DNA of 64,000 bases, from positions 124,001 to 188,000 of the forward strand of contig CAKTAV010000001.1 in assembly GCA_934532985.1 (NCBI GenBank), in the 5' to 3' direction. The translations under genes and the position numbers were made by a program. This DNA comes from an uncultured Butyricicoccus sp. (GTDB taxonomy: Bacteria > Bacillota > Clostridia > Oscillospirales > Butyricicoccaceae). Within the stretch, counting starts at the first letter, position 1; each line of letters opens with the position of its first letter. The notes beneath the pieces were generated by a model. The model worked only from the letters and a program-made list of their open reading frames with translations. It did not search any database and was not told where the DNA came from. Of this stretch, positions 33,116-42,243 are shown in pieces.

Positions 33116-34717
33116 ATGAAACAGAAACTACTCTCCCTGCTGCTCGCCGGATGTCTGCTGTTCGCCAGCCTGCCCGCGGCCTTTGCCGTTGAACTACCGG
33201 ATACGCCGACCGCCCCGCAGGAGCAGCAGCTGACGCTGGATGACGCTGCTTCCGCCGCAGAGACTTCTGCCGCCGAAGCCCCTGCATCCAAGGACACCGC
33301 CGATATTCCGGCACAGGACGATCCGGATTACGAAAAGATTGTCAGCGACCGCGCGCGGCGCATCGCCAGCACGAATGTCTCCAAGGCATACAAGGCGGCG
33401 ACCAAGCACGCCTATCCGGCGAAGTCCAAGACCTATGACGTGAACAAGACGTACAAATACGTCGCGCCGAACGCCTATGCCAAGCTGACCGACGACCAGA
33501 AGGCACTGTACGACGAAATGCTTCCCAAGGTGCGCAATCTGGAGCCAATCTCCTATATGGTAAGCGATACTTCCGATTCCAAGCAGTATGAGAAGCTGGA
33601 CAACGCCCTGGTGGCATATTCCGCCATGACGGAGGACTATCCGGAGCTGGATATATACTTCGGTTTGTTTGATGTCCTCGACGGCGACACCACGATCGGA
33701 CTGGAATCGCACTATTACATGCCGGATTCCTCCACCGATGACGTACTGACCACAAAAGAAGAGCTTGATGGACTGCGCTATCAGCTGGATCTGTTCGACG
33801 CGGTCTGCGACTATGTTGTTGCAGGCATGCCGGACGGCACAGCGTACAATAAATATCTGTATCTGGCGTCCTACATCGCCAGCCGCACAGAATATGATTA
33901 CACCTTCCAAATGGGTCCGCAGATTTCCAACTCGTATGGTGCGATTCTGTCCGGTCACTCCGTCTGTCAGGGCTATGCCACCGGCATGGTCTATCTGTGT
34001 AAAAAGGCCAATCTGTACTGCAAGATGGTAAGCGGCTCGTCCCGCGGCGAGGGACACGCGTGGAACCTTGTCCGCCTGTCCACCGGCACCTATCATGTCG
34101 ATGTCACATGGTCGGATACCTCCGGTGCCAAGCTCGCCTCCAAGGACTGGTATAATTATTTCATGATGACGCAGGCCGAGGTCTGCTATGACCATGAAAT
34201 CGATGAGGCCGACGGCACCTTTGCCACCGGCGTGACGCTGCCGAAACCGGAAAAGACCTCCGATTTCCTCATGTACGGCACGGATTATCTGAAAAAGGAT
34301 CTCACCTATCGCCTCGTCTCGCTGTCCAAGCGCGGCACAGGCACGGTCGCGGTATCCGGTTCGTACAAAAAGACCCCGCTGACCACCCTGACCATTCCGT
34401 CCAAGGTCACGCTAGGCGGTCGAACCTTCTCGGTGGTCGGCGTTGACGATTACGCCCTGCGCAACTGCAAGAATCTGCAAAGCGTGAGCATTGGCAAGAA
34501 AACACGGTTCATCGGCAAAAAGGCATTTTATAACGACGCCGCGCTGAAGGATATCACCATTCGCTCCCAATCGCTGAACACGGTCGGCAGCAGCGCCATC
34601 CGGAACATCAACAAAAAGGCAGTCATTCATGTGCCGTCCGGCAAGCGCAAGGCATATCGAAAGCTGTTTACCACGAAAACCGGATATACGAGCACGATGA
34701 GGATTACAACAAAGTAG
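33116..34717 (+). CDS. Secreted protein with transglutaminase-like domain and BspA-type repeat tail
   Basis: A 533-residue exported protein. Residues 1-24 are a signal peptide ending AAFA. Residues 25-70 are Ala/Pro/Glu-rich. A transglutaminase/protease-like core spans about 230-345, with C284 in SGHSVCQGYATG, H314 in GEGHAWNLVR and D329 in YHVDVTWSD, so the triad is intact. Residues 430-520 hold leucine-rich BspA-like units (KVTLGGRTFSVVGVDDYALR, LQSVSIGKKTRFIGKKAF). Such proteins are cell-surface or secreted in gut Clostridia; the substrate is unknown. ATG at 33116 follows AAGGAGG. It lies downstream of the response regulator, in the opposite direction. Confidence 0.88.
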   Translation: MKQKLLSLLLAGCLLFASLPAAFAVELPDTPTAPQEQQLTLDDAASAAETSAAEAPASKDTADIPAQDDPDYEKIVSDRARRIASTNVSKAYKAATKHAYPAKSKTYDVNKTYKYVAPNAYAKLTDDQKALYDEMLPKVRNLEPISYMVSDTSDSKQYEKLDNALVAYSAMTEDYPELDIYFGLFDVLDGDTTIGLESHYYMPDSSTDDVLTTKEELDGLRYQLDLFDAVCDYVVAGMPDGTAYNKYLYLASYIASRTEYDYTFQMGPQISNSYGAILSGHSVCQGYATGMVYLCKKANLYCKMVSGSSRGEGHAWNLVRLSTGTYHVDVTWSDTSGAKLASKDWYNYFMMTQAEVCYDHEIDEADGTFATGVTLPKPEKTSDFLMYGTDYLKKDLTYRLVSLSKRGTGTVAVSGSYKKTPLTTLTIPSKVTLGGRTFSVVGVDDYALRNCKNLQSVSIGKKTRFIGKKAFYNDAALKDITIRSQSLNTVGSSAIRNINKKAVIHVPSGKRKAYRKLFTTKTGYTSTMRITTK

Positions 34718-34756
34718 CCGCTGGTTTGGAATTTGAATCATCGTAAGGGCTACTTT
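34711..34756 (+). terminator. Possible terminator overlapping the stop codon
   Basis: AAAGTAGCC (34711-34719) can pair with GGCTACTTT (34748-34756). The loop is long and the T run short, so this is weak. Confidence 0.4.
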
Positions 34757-34764
34757 GTAAGCTG

Positions 34765-34925
34765 GAAGGTAGCAAACTACTGCTTCAATGCACAATCCAG
34801 CGCAGCGATTGTGCATTGAGAGAGCAAGGCCACGGAGCGGCTGAGACGTGCTGATGCCTCAGTGCGTCGATGTAACGCAGTGCGCCGCTCCTGACTGGTT
34901 TTCTTTTGGCAGCAAAAGAAAATGG
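34765..34925. repeat. Dispersed repeat copy (family A) with TTTTCTTTTG hairpin
   Basis: The block shares GAGAGCAAGGCCACGGAGCG and CGATGTAACGCAGTGCG with 2930-3070. It ends in a 10-bp hairpin TTTTCTTTTG/CAAAAGAAAA (34899-34922), which recurs at 56203-56226. No gene is visible. Confidence 0.65.
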
Positions 34926-34982
34926 ACTTCTCTCGCCAACAACTACAGCAAAGTGAACAAACAAATAGAGTACAAAACGAAT

Positions 34983-35015
34983 AGGGTCTGTTGCAAACAA
35001 AATGCAGCAGACCCT
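34983..35015 (-). terminator. Terminator of the P-type ATPase gene
   Basis: AGGGTCTGTTGC pairs with GCAGCAGACCCT. The sequence is nearly the same as the hairpins at 5885-5919 and 61874-61904. Confidence 0.75.
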
Positions 35016-35035
35016 TTCTCAATTATAAGCGCAAT

Positions 35036-37606
35036 TCACCGCATTTCTCTTTTCCTCACGACCACGCGCCGCACCCAATCCACCGGAATAACCAGAAACG
35101 CCAGCCCCGCTGTGACCGCCAGCTCACTCGGCAGGAGCGGCACGGTGCGGAACAGGCTGCCGCCGAAGTACAAAATGACCACCTGCACGGCGGCAACCAT
35201 GCCCATAATCAGCACGAACATAGGATTTTTCCCGATATGTGCCAGCAAATTCAGCCGATGTGTCCGCGCATTGAACGCATTAAAAATCCCGCTGAAAATA
35301 AACAGCGCGAAAAACGCGGTCAGCAGACGGATCGGCTCCTGCGAATAATGCAGCCACTCCCGCACGGGCGGCAGCCACAAAAACAGCACGCACAGTGCGA
35401 CTGTAAACCCACCCGTTCCGACAATCTGTCCGGTCATGTCACGATTGAGCACCGGTTCATCCCGCTGCTTGGGTTTTTCCTGCATGTATTCCTCCAGCGG
35501 CGGCTCTCCGGAAAATGCCAGTCCCGCCAGCGTATCCATAATTAAATTGATCCACAGCATCTGCATGACCGTCACCGGTGTGTCGATGCCGATCAGCGGT
35601 CCCGCAATCGACACGCCGACGGCGCAGACGTTCATCGTCAGCTGGAACACCAAAAACTTGCGAATGCTCTTGAAAATCGTCCGTCCGTACAGTACCGCCC
35701 GCGCAATCGACGCCAGATTGTCGTCCGCGATGACAATATCGCCCGCCTCCTGCGCGACCTCGGTTCCGCTGCCCATCGCAAAGCCAATGTCGGCCAGACG
35801 CAGAGCGGGCGCATCATTGACGCCATCGCCCGTCATACCTGTGACCAGTCCGCACGCCTGTGCCGCCGCCACCAACCGGGTTTTGTCCTGCGGCATCGCC
35901 CGCGCGACGACGCGCAGCTCGGGCAGCGCCTGCCGAAGCTGCTCGTCGCTCATCACCGCAATTTGTCGGTGGTCATAGATTTTTTCGTGCTCTGACGAGA
36001 GCAATCCCGCCTGCCGCGCCACGGCGCGTGCCGTCTCCACACTGTCTCCCGTAAGCATGACCAAGCGAATGCCCGCCTGCTCCAGCCGACGCACCGCCCC
36101 TGCCGTCTCCCGTCGCAGCGGGTCGCGCAGGACCACCGCCGCCGTCAGCATCATGCCGTCCGGCAGACCGTGCTCCACACTTTGCTGCGTTGTGGCTAGC
36201 AGCAGCACCCGTCCGCCGTTTTCCGCCTCCTGCGCGATTCTGCGCTGCATCGCGCGGCGGTCAAACGCACTCGCATTTCCATTGGGCAGCAGGCAGTGGC
36301 TGCACCGCGGCAGCAGGATTTCCGGCGCGCCGCGCACCAAGGTCAGCGCCCGACTGTTCAAGCGCACCGCGGCATACTTTTTCTCCGAATCAAACGGAAT
36401 CCGTGCGCCGATGGTCTCCCTCGGCTGGCTGGAAAGCACCGGCAGCACCGCTTGCAGCATGGCACGATCCGTCGCGTTGCCGCCGATCACCCGTGCGCCG
36501 GACACATCCGCCGCCGTGTTATATCGGCTGTCCGCACACACCAGACCGAACAGCGCGGGAGCCCCCTTTTGCAGCCCCGCGATCCCGTCCAGCCGCGTGC
36601 CGTCTCCGCACAAAAACGCATCCGCCGTCATGCGTCCGCTGGTCAGCGTGCCGGTTTTGTCCGTAAACAGGATATTCAGGCTCCCCGCCGTCTCAATCCC
36701 CGTTAGGCGGCGCACCAGCACATGTCCGCGCATCATACGCACGACGTTTGCCGACAGCACGACGGTAATCATCATCGGCAGTCCCTCCGGAACGGCGACG
36801 ACAATCACCGTAACCGCCAAGGTAATCGCATGCAGGATATGCGACAGCTGGACAGAAAGCGGCTGCTGCAAACCGTTTTGGACGAAAAACGACAAAAACA
36901 GATCCGATCCCGCCACAAGTACCGCCGCCGCGATGCCCAGCCGGCTGATGACTCCCGCCAGATGCTCCAAACGCAGATGCAGCGGGCTGTCCCGTCCCTC
37001 CTCCTGCACCTGACTTGCCATCGCACCGTAGGTCGTCTGCATGCCGACTGCAGTGACCTCCATCTCTCCCTCACCGGACAGGATAACGCCGCCGCGCAGC
37101 AACTCCGGATTGTCCGGACGCAGCCAGATCTCACGGCTCTCGCCGGTCAGCGCGGAAAGATCCGCCTGCAATTCGCCGCACAGCAGCACGCCGTCCGCCG
37201 GAATGCGCTCCCCGCTTTGCAGCAGCACGCGGTCGCCCACCACCAGCTCCTCTACCGGAACACTGGTCAGCACGCCGCCGCGCCGAACGCGCACCTGCAT
37301 CCGCGCCGCTTCCTCCTGCATGCGCTGAAACGCCGCGTCACTGCCGTATTCCGACAGCGCCGAGAGAAACGTCGCCAAAAACACCGCTGCCGCAATACCG
37401 GCCGTCTCAAACCACGGCGCACCTCGCAGCAAAAACAGGGCGTTAATCGCCAGCGCAATCAGCAGGATGCGAATGATCGGGTCGCCGAACCCCGCCAGTA
37501 CCTTCTTCCAGAATCCACTGTGCGCCTGCTGTTCCAGCGCATTGCTTCCGTGCTCTCTGCGCGAGCGTGCGACCTCCTGCGCACTGAGTCCGCCGCTTCC
37601 TGTCAT
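35036..37606 (-). CDS. Cation-transporting P-type ATPase, calcium-pump type
   Basis: An 856-residue P2-type ATPase. The actuator motif is SALTGESREI, the transmembrane site is AVPEGLPMMI (about 271-280), the phosphorylated aspartate is D316 in FTDKTGTLT, and the hinge is MTGDGVNDAPALR. Ten hydrophobic spans are visible, four before and six after the catalytic domains. PEGLP and the late GxNxxMD-like IMDTLAGLAF region resemble bacterial and PMCA-type Ca2+ exporters. ATG at 37606 is chosen because GGAGGG is seven bases upstream; the ATG at 37612 touches it. Ion specificity is inferred. Confidence 0.92.
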   Translation of the reverse strand: MTGSGGLSAQEVARSRREHGSNALEQQAHSGFWKKVLAGFGDPIIRILLIALAINALFLLRGAPWFETAGIAAAVFLATFLSALSEYGSDAAFQRMQEEAARMQVRVRRGGVLTSVPVEELVVGDRVLLQSGERIPADGVLLCGELQADLSALTGESREIWLRPDNPELLRGGVILSGEGEMEVTAVGMQTTYGAMASQVQEEGRDSPLHLRLEHLAGVISRLGIAAAVLVAGSDLFLSFFVQNGLQQPLSVQLSHILHAITLAVTVIVVAVPEGLPMMITVVLSANVVRMMRGHVLVRRLTGIETAGSLNILFTDKTGTLTSGRMTADAFLCGDGTRLDGIAGLQKGAPALFGLVCADSRYNTAADVSGARVIGGNATDRAMLQAVLPVLSSQPRETIGARIPFDSEKKYAAVRLNSRALTLVRGAPEILLPRCSHCLLPNGNASAFDRRAMQRRIAQEAENGGRVLLLATTQQSVEHGLPDGMMLTAAVVLRDPLRRETAGAVRRLEQAGIRLVMLTGDSVETARAVARQAGLLSSEHEKIYDHRQIAVMSDEQLRQALPELRVVARAMPQDKTRLVAAAQACGLVTGMTGDGVNDAPALRLADIGFAMGSGTEVAQEAGDIVIADDNLASIARAVLYGRTIFKSIRKFLVFQLTMNVCAVGVSIAGPLIGIDTPVTVMQMLWINLIMDTLAGLAFSGEPPLEEYMQEKPKQRDEPVLNRDMTGQIVGTGGFTVALCVLFLWLPPVREWLHYSQEPIRLLTAFFALFIFSGIFNAFNARTHRLNLLAHIGKNPMFVLIMGMVAAVQVVILYFGGSLFRTVPLLPSELAVTAGLAFLVIPVDWVRRVVVRKREMR

Positions 37607-37694
37607 CGCCATCCCTCCCGCTGTCCTGGTCTCGTCTCCGTTTTTTCACTGTATGCGGACGCGCCACAAAAAAGACCGCAGAGCGGGCTTTTCG

Positions 37695-37724
37695 TTGCGG
37701 GACATTGCGGTTTCATGCTATACT
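37695..37724 (+). promoter_or_regulatory. Promoter of the 121-residue gene
   Basis: TTGCGG (37695-37700), an 18-base spacer and TATACT (37719-37724), 40 bp before the start codon. Confidence 0.7.
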
Positions 37725-37763
37725 GATATCATCGAATAATGAACCAATTTGAGGTGATTTACT

Positions 37764-38129
37764 ATGTTTTTTAAGCGACATCGGCGCAAGCCGACTGCTC
37801 CGCCGGAGGAAGAACGCTTTCCGGAGCCAATGGATCCCGCCCTGTTCGGACGGCTGGTGGACGGCGAGCTGCCGACCGGCTGGCTGGAATTTCACAGCGC
37901 CTTTCTGACCGCCCGCGACGAAATGCTGCGCGAGCTGGATCAGGAGAGTGCGGCCGCCCCGGACGAGCCGTCGGCCGTCGCCCTGCACGAGCAGTACCTC
38001 GCCGCCTTTGACGCCTACCGCGCGGAGTGCGAAGCGCGCAGTGAATGCTTTGTGAAATATTTTTCCGACACGCACGGCGGACAGGATCTTCCCCACCGCC
38101 GCTGGCTGGAGCAGCATCCGCAGAACTGA
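37764..38129 (+). CDS. Hypothetical protein, acidic, soluble
   Basis: A 121-residue protein of no family I recognise. After a basic start (MFFKRHRRK) it is acidic and rich in Glu, Ala and Leu, likely helical, with FHSAFLTARDEMLRELDQE and YLAAFDAYRAECEARSE. No signal peptide or membrane span is seen. ATG at 37764 follows GAGG by nine bases, behind a good promoter. It is monocistronic and converges on 38228-38524. It may be clade-specific. Confidence 0.75.
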   Translation: MFFKRHRRKPTAPPEEERFPEPMDPALFGRLVDGELPTGWLEFHSAFLTARDEMLRELDQESAAAPDEPSAVALHEQYLAAFDAYRAECEARSECFVKYFSDTHGGQDLPHRRWLEQHPQN

Positions 38130-38194
38130 CTGTCGCGATTATTGTGCGCACAAAAAAGCAGAGCCGGAAGTCTGCTTCTTCCCGCTCTGCCAGA

Positions 38195-38228
38195 GTGATC
38201 GGCTCCGCCGACCACATAATTCTTTTTC
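38195..38228 (+). terminator. Terminator between convergent small genes
   Basis: GTGATCGGC and GCCGACCAC pair (one mismatch) with loop TCC, and a T-rich stretch follows on the plus strand. Confidence 0.65.
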
Positions 38229-38524
38229 TATTCCGTCTGTAAAAAACCGGTGATCAGCATCTGGTCACGCGCGGTGCGGAGCATCACATCCAGCACCTCA
38301 TCCTCCAGCTCCCCTTCGGCGCGGAAGCTGATTTCCTGTTCCGCCAGCCGGAGCACGCCCTGAAAGCTGCGCTTGTTCCCCTCAAAGCACACGTTGGACA
38401 GCGGCAGCGGATGCCCATACAGCTCCATCTGACCGAACCCCTTTGTCCCGTCATGATCCAGCTGAAGCGCGCCGGTCAGCAGACCTTCTCGGCTATCCAT
38501 GAAAATCTGATATACTTCGCGCAT
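38228..38524 (-). CDS. Hypothetical protein
   Basis: A 98-residue protein of no family I recognise. It appears to be mostly beta-strand with a YQIFMDSREGLLTGALQLD start and an acidic segment EGELEDEVLDVML near the end. No signal or membrane span. ATG at 38524 follows AAAGGAGG by seven to eight bases, and a near-consensus promoter lies at 38583-38611. It is divergent from the TetR gene at 38781. Confidence 0.75.
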   Translation of the reverse strand: MREVYQIFMDSREGLLTGALQLDHDGTKGFGQMELYGHPLPLSNVCFEGNKRSFQGVLRLAEQEISFRAEGELEDEVLDVMLRTARDQMLITGFLQTE

Positions 38525-38582
38525 TTCTGCCCCTCCTTTCCGTAGTTTCCGTGGTCGTATCGTCTCTTTGCCTATCAATGTT

Positions 38583-38611
38583 ATTATAAATTACTCCAGA
38601 AATTCCTGCAA
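38583..38611 (-). promoter_or_regulatory. Promoter of the 98-residue gene
   Basis: On the minus strand TTGCAG (38611-38606), 17 bases, TATAAT (38588-38583). Confidence 0.8.
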
Positions 38612-38688
38612 TGGACATCGTGTCCCTTATTCTCGTTTTTGTCACACTTTTTGCAAAATATGCCGTATTTTTTGAAACTTTTACAGTC

Positions 38689-38705
38689 TGTTCATAACTC
38701 GAACA
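38689..38705. promoter_or_regulatory. Possible TetR operator
   Basis: TGTTC and GAACA form an inverted repeat around seven bases in the TetR upstream region. One site only, so support is weak. Confidence 0.3.
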
Positions 38706-38780
38706 TATCGAAAACACATTTTTCCGTTATCCTATTAGCATACATTACAGAACACTTTGCATGAGGGAGGATACTGTCGA

Positions 38781-39365
38781 ATGGAGCAATATACAGCAAA
38801 ACGCCCATTGGATCGCAGACAGCGCAAGTCCCGCGAAGCCATTCAGAATGCGCTTCTGGAGCTTCTGCGCGAAAAGCCGCTGGAACAGATTACAATCAGT
38901 GAGCTTTCCATCAAAGCCGATGTCAATCGCAAGACGTTTTATAATAATTATCACAATATCTCAGAGGTGCGGGACGAACTGCACAACTATTATCTGGATC
39001 AGATCTTTTCCCTGATTCGAGAGAAACGGCCGTCCATCGAGGCAAGCGGCAGCTTGGAGGATTTCTTTTGCAGCTTCTGCCGCGGCCTGCGCGACCGTCA
39101 GGAGCAGCTGCTGCTGATTTTGGACTGTGAGGAGCATCTAAGTCTGACCAAGCGGCTCAAAGATACCATCCTGCCGTATTTGCAGCGCACTTTGCCATCT
39201 TATGGGCCGAGCACGGCACTCTTACCCTATCTTCTGGAATATATCATTCACGGACTGGCAGCCATCATCAATCTATGGCTGCACTCCACGCCGCAGATGA
39301 GTGACGAGGACTTTGCCCATCTCGCAGCGGCATTGGTGCGCTCCACCATACACAGCTTCGAATAA
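38781..39365 (+). CDS. TetR/AcrR-family transcriptional regulator
   Basis: A 194-residue regulator. Residues 9-60 are the DNA-binding domain: RRQRKSREAIQNALLELLRE and ITISELSIKADVNRKTFYNN. The C-terminal part, with an LLPYLLEYIIHGLAAIINLW helix, resembles the TetR_C_8 type, as in the regulator at 5343-5882. ATG at 38781 has GGAGG ten bases upstream. The next gene downstream, about 100 nt on, is the DnaK paralogue, so co-transcription is possible but a hairpin at 39370-39411 separates them. Confidence 0.85.
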   Translation: MEQYTAKRPLDRRQRKSREAIQNALLELLREKPLEQITISELSIKADVNRKTFYNNYHNISEVRDELHNYYLDQIFSLIREKRPSIEASGSLEDFFCSFCRGLRDRQEQLLLILDCEEHLSLTKRLKDTILPYLQRTLPSYGPSTALLPYLLEYIIHGLAAIINLWLHSTPQMSDEDFAHLAAALVRSTIHSFE

Positions 39366-39369
39366 ATAC

Positions 39370-39411
39370 GATTCCGCGTCGGGACGGCACTGCGCCCCGG
39401 CAAGCGGAATC
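39370..39411 (+). terminator. Hairpin after the TetR gene, possible weak terminator
   Basis: GATTCCGC (39370-39377) pairs with GCGGAATC (39404-39411) around a GC-rich loop. No T run follows, so it may attenuate or not terminate at all. Confidence 0.4.
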
Positions 39412-39467
39412 CATTTACATATTACGGCAGATTTTCCCCACTCTGCCGTCGAAAGGAACAAACCACT

Positions 39468-41237
39468 ATGGGCAAGATTATTGGAATAGACCTCGGCACG
39501 ACCAACAGCTGTGTCGCGGTCGTGGAGGGCGGAAAGCCGACGGTTATCCCCAACAGCGAGGGCGGACGCACTACCCCCTCTGTCGTCGCCTTTACACCGG
39601 AATGGGAGCGTCTGGTCGGCAGCACCGCCAAGCGTCAGGCCGCCATTCATCCGGAACTGACGGTCTCCTCTGTCAAGCGAAAGATGGGTTCCGGTGAGAC
39701 CATTCGTCTGGGACAGCGCGATTTCCACCCGCAGGAAATCTCCGCAATGATTCTCTCCAGCCTGAAGCAGGACGCCGAGGCATTTCTGGGAGAGCCGGTC
39801 ACGCAGGCGGTCATCACGGTTCCGGCCTATTTTAACGACGCACAGCGGCAGGCAACCCGCGATGCCGGTACGATTGCCGGACTGGACGTCTGCCGTGTGA
39901 TCAACGAACCGACCGCAGCAGCGCTGGCCTACGGTCTGGAAAATGAAGCCGAGCAGAAGGTTCTGGTCTATGATTTGGGCGGCGGTACGTTTGATGTGTC
40001 CATCATTCAAATCGACCATGGCATGATTCAAGTGCTGTCCACCTGCGGCGACAATCATCTGGGCGGCGACGACTTTGACGCCCGCATTGCCGATTATCTG
40101 GCGGCGCAATTCCGGCAGAACACCGGCGTTGCGGTCAAGAACGATCCCGCCGCCATGCAGCGCATCTATGAGGCCGCAGAGCAGGCCAAAAAGCAGCTTT
40201 CTGCCTCACAGAGCACGGAAATCCGTCTGCCGTTTTTGACCATGCGGCAGGGCGAGCCGCTGCATCTGGAAACCACGCTGAGCCGTGCGGAGTTCGAGTC
40301 CATGACAAGCGATCTCATCGACCGCACCGTACAGCCGGTAGAAACCGCGATGCGCGACGCCCATCTGTCGTATGCCGATCTGAGCCGTGTACTGCTCGTC
40401 GGCGGCTCGACTCGCATTCCGGCAGTACAGCGCCGTGTGCGGCAGCTGACCGGACTGGAGCCGAGCAAGGCGCTGAATCCGGACGAGTGTGTTGCTCTCG
40501 GTGCGGCGGCACAGGGCGGCAAACTCGGCGGTGCGCTTGTCGTGATGGAGAATGGCGAATCCAAGCAGTTCGGCACGGATTTGCTTCTAATGGACGTCAC
40601 CCCGATGACGCTGTCCATTGAGACCGTCGGCGGCGTCGCCACCCATATTATCGACCGAAACACGCCGATCCCGGCACATTATTCGCAGATTTTTACGACA
40701 GCCGGTCCGTTTCAGCGCACGGTAGAAATCAAGGTATTGCAGGGAGAACGTCCGCGTGCGCGGGACAATAAGCTGCTCGGCACCTTCCGGCTCTCCGGTA
40801 TTAAGCGCATGGGCGGACGACCGCAGATTGAGGTCACGTTTGATATCGACGTCAACGGTATCGTACAGGTTTCCGCCAAGGATCTCGCCACCGGCAAACA
40901 GCAGTCCATCACCATTCAGGACAGCAGTAATTTAACGCCGGACGAAATCGAGCAGGCTCGGCGCGACGCGGAGCAATATGCTGCGTTTGAAGCGCAGAAA
41001 AAGTGTAATTTGGAGCTGCTCAACGAGGCGGAAGCGCTGCAAAACGCCGTCAAGGCCGGACTCAAGACCGAGGCCGGAAAGACGCTGGACAAGACGGTTC
41101 GGCACGATATTCAGGAACACAGCAAGGCGCTGCATAACCTGACGAAGAAGGCCAATCCGAACACCGGCGATGTAGCGTATGACGCAATTACACAGGAGAT
41201 AACGCAGCTGCGGTTTGTTGCGCAGGCAATATTATAA
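39468..41237 (+). CDS. DnaK-like Hsp70 chaperone paralogue, short C-terminus
   Basis: A 589-residue Hsp70. The ATPase domain has IGIDLGTTNSCVAVVEGG, VPAYFNDAQRQATRDAG, INEPTAAALAYG, VYDLGGGTFDVSI and LVGGSTRIPAVQ. The linker is LLMDVTPMTLSIE and the substrate domain has NTPIPAHYSQIF. DnaK is usually 605-640 residues; this one stops after a helical lid without the acidic EEVD-like or DAEFEE tail. No grpE, hrcA or dnaJ is near and no CIRCE precedes it, so it is probably a second Hsp70 rather than the housekeeping one. ATG at 39468 follows AAAGGA. Confidence 0.92.
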   Translation: MGKIIGIDLGTTNSCVAVVEGGKPTVIPNSEGGRTTPSVVAFTPEWERLVGSTAKRQAAIHPELTVSSVKRKMGSGETIRLGQRDFHPQEISAMILSSLKQDAEAFLGEPVTQAVITVPAYFNDAQRQATRDAGTIAGLDVCRVINEPTAAALAYGLENEAEQKVLVYDLGGGTFDVSIIQIDHGMIQVLSTCGDNHLGGDDFDARIADYLAAQFRQNTGVAVKNDPAAMQRIYEAAEQAKKQLSASQSTEIRLPFLTMRQGEPLHLETTLSRAEFESMTSDLIDRTVQPVETAMRDAHLSYADLSRVLLVGGSTRIPAVQRRVRQLTGLEPSKALNPDECVALGAAAQGGKLGGALVVMENGESKQFGTDLLLMDVTPMTLSIETVGGVATHIIDRNTPIPAHYSQIFTTAGPFQRTVEIKVLQGERPRARDNKLLGTFRLSGIKRMGGRPQIEVTFDIDVNGIVQVSAKDLATGKQQSITIQDSSNLTPDEIEQARRDAEQYAAFEAQKKCNLELLNEAEALQNAVKAGLKTEAGKTLDKTVRHDIQEHSKALHNLTKKANPNTGDVAYDAITQEITQLRFVAQAIL

Positions 41238-41244
41238 ATGGCAT

Positions 41245-41284
41245 ACGCCAGCTTCCCTGTAGGAATCGGAAGCTGGCGTTTTTA
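41245..41284 (+). terminator. Terminator of the DnaK-like gene
   Basis: A 12-bp stem ACGCCAGCTTCC/GGAAGCTGGCGT followed by TTTTT, seven bases after the stop. Confidence 0.95.
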
Positions 41285-41694
41285 TTTGTTCTTATACACT
41301 TCTATTATCTATTTCATTCAATTTTCTCTTCCATCTGTATTACATTATAACATTTTCTTGCTTTATGTCATATTTACATCCAGAATCCATTCAACTATAC
41401 TTTGGAACTTTTTCTCACTCAAGAGCAAAAATAAGTCTTGTTTTTGCTCTTTTTGCGTAATCAGGAGGTTATTTCCAATAGTTTCTCTGTTTCATTCAGT
41501 CTGATACACTTTTGTCCAAAATGCATATTGATATATATATATATATTACACTAATATTGTTCTGGAATAGTATTATAATACAATTATTATCCATATCATT
41601 TCGTTCTATGCCTTGCGAAATTGATTTCCTTGTAATATATCATTTCCAGATACAACCCAAACACTCTACATTTACAATGAAAAGGGAGGAACTT
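41285..41694. other. AT-rich intergenic stretch
   Basis: About 400 bp of AT-rich DNA with an intrinsic terminator at 41421-41455 and an ATATAT run near 41528-41545. No convincing gene; a TATAAT box near 41572 may serve the lipoprotein gene downstream. Confidence 0.6.
41421..41455 (+). terminator. Orphan intrinsic terminator
   Basis: AAGAGCAAAAA pairs with TTTTTGCTCTT and a T run follows. The DnaK-like gene already has a terminator upstream, so this may end a small unannotated transcript or be a remnant. Confidence 0.7.
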
Positions 41695-42222
41695 ATGAAG
41701 AGAAGAACATTAGCATTAATTTTTACGACTTTTATGCTTCTTGCCGTTACTGGCTGCAGCAGCAGCGACTCTGCTTCTTCCAGCTCCGGAAGTGCTACCG
41801 AAGCGGCCACAAGCACGTCACAAGAAAGCACTAACGAAGATGTTTCCAAAGTCGAAGGAGACCTTGGAGACTATCATGTACGCATCAAAAAAGGAACCCT
41901 TACGAAGGATTACGAAGGAAACGATGTTCTCCGTGTTGTCTTTAAATATACCAACAACAGCGAGGACAGCGTAGGTTTTGATACTGCCCTTTACCCGAAG
42001 GCCTTCCAAGATGGTGTGGAGCTTGAATCTGCCTATTTTCTGGAGGACACTGATGACGACAAAGAGTTTTCAAACTCAATGAAATCTGTTCGCCCCGGCA
42101 CAACGATTGACTGCGCACAATACTGGTTATTGGACAATACAGATTCCCCTGTTGAGTTGGAAGTCTCCGAACTGGTTTCATTATCTGATAAAACCGTTCA
42201 AAAGACATTCACCCTACAATAA
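41695..42222 (+). CDS. Lipoprotein, DUF5067-like
   Basis: A 175-residue surface lipoprotein. The signal peptide ends in the lipobox LAVTGC (Cys near residue 20), then a Ser/Thr/Glu-rich linker. The rest is a beta-sandwich-like domain with LGDYHVRIKKGTL, LRVVFKYTNNSEDSVGFDT and RPGTTIDCAQYWLLDNTDSP, the pattern of DUF5067 (clostridial surface proteins of unknown role). ATG at 41695 follows GGAGG by five bases. Base composition is lower in GC than most of the window. The next gene starts 21 nt on. Confidence 0.88.
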   Translation: MKRRTLALIFTTFMLLAVTGCSSSDSASSSSGSATEAATSTSQESTNEDVSKVEGDLGDYHVRIKKGTLTKDYEGNDVLRVVFKYTNNSEDSVGFDTALYPKAFQDGVELESAYFLEDTDDDKEFSNSMKSVRPGTTIDCAQYWLLDNTDSPVELEVSELVSLSDKTVQKTFTLQ

Positions 42223-42243
42223 CATTTTTCTAAGGAGTACATA

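Noticed and set aside
39370..39467. CIRCE element before the DnaK-like gene
   Set aside because: Neither half of the TTAGCACTC/GAGTGCTAA repeat is present; the hairpin there is unrelated.
41238..41504. An 88-codon frame directly after the DnaK-like gene
   Set aside because: It covers two intrinsic terminators and starts inside the first one's upstream flank without a ribosome site.
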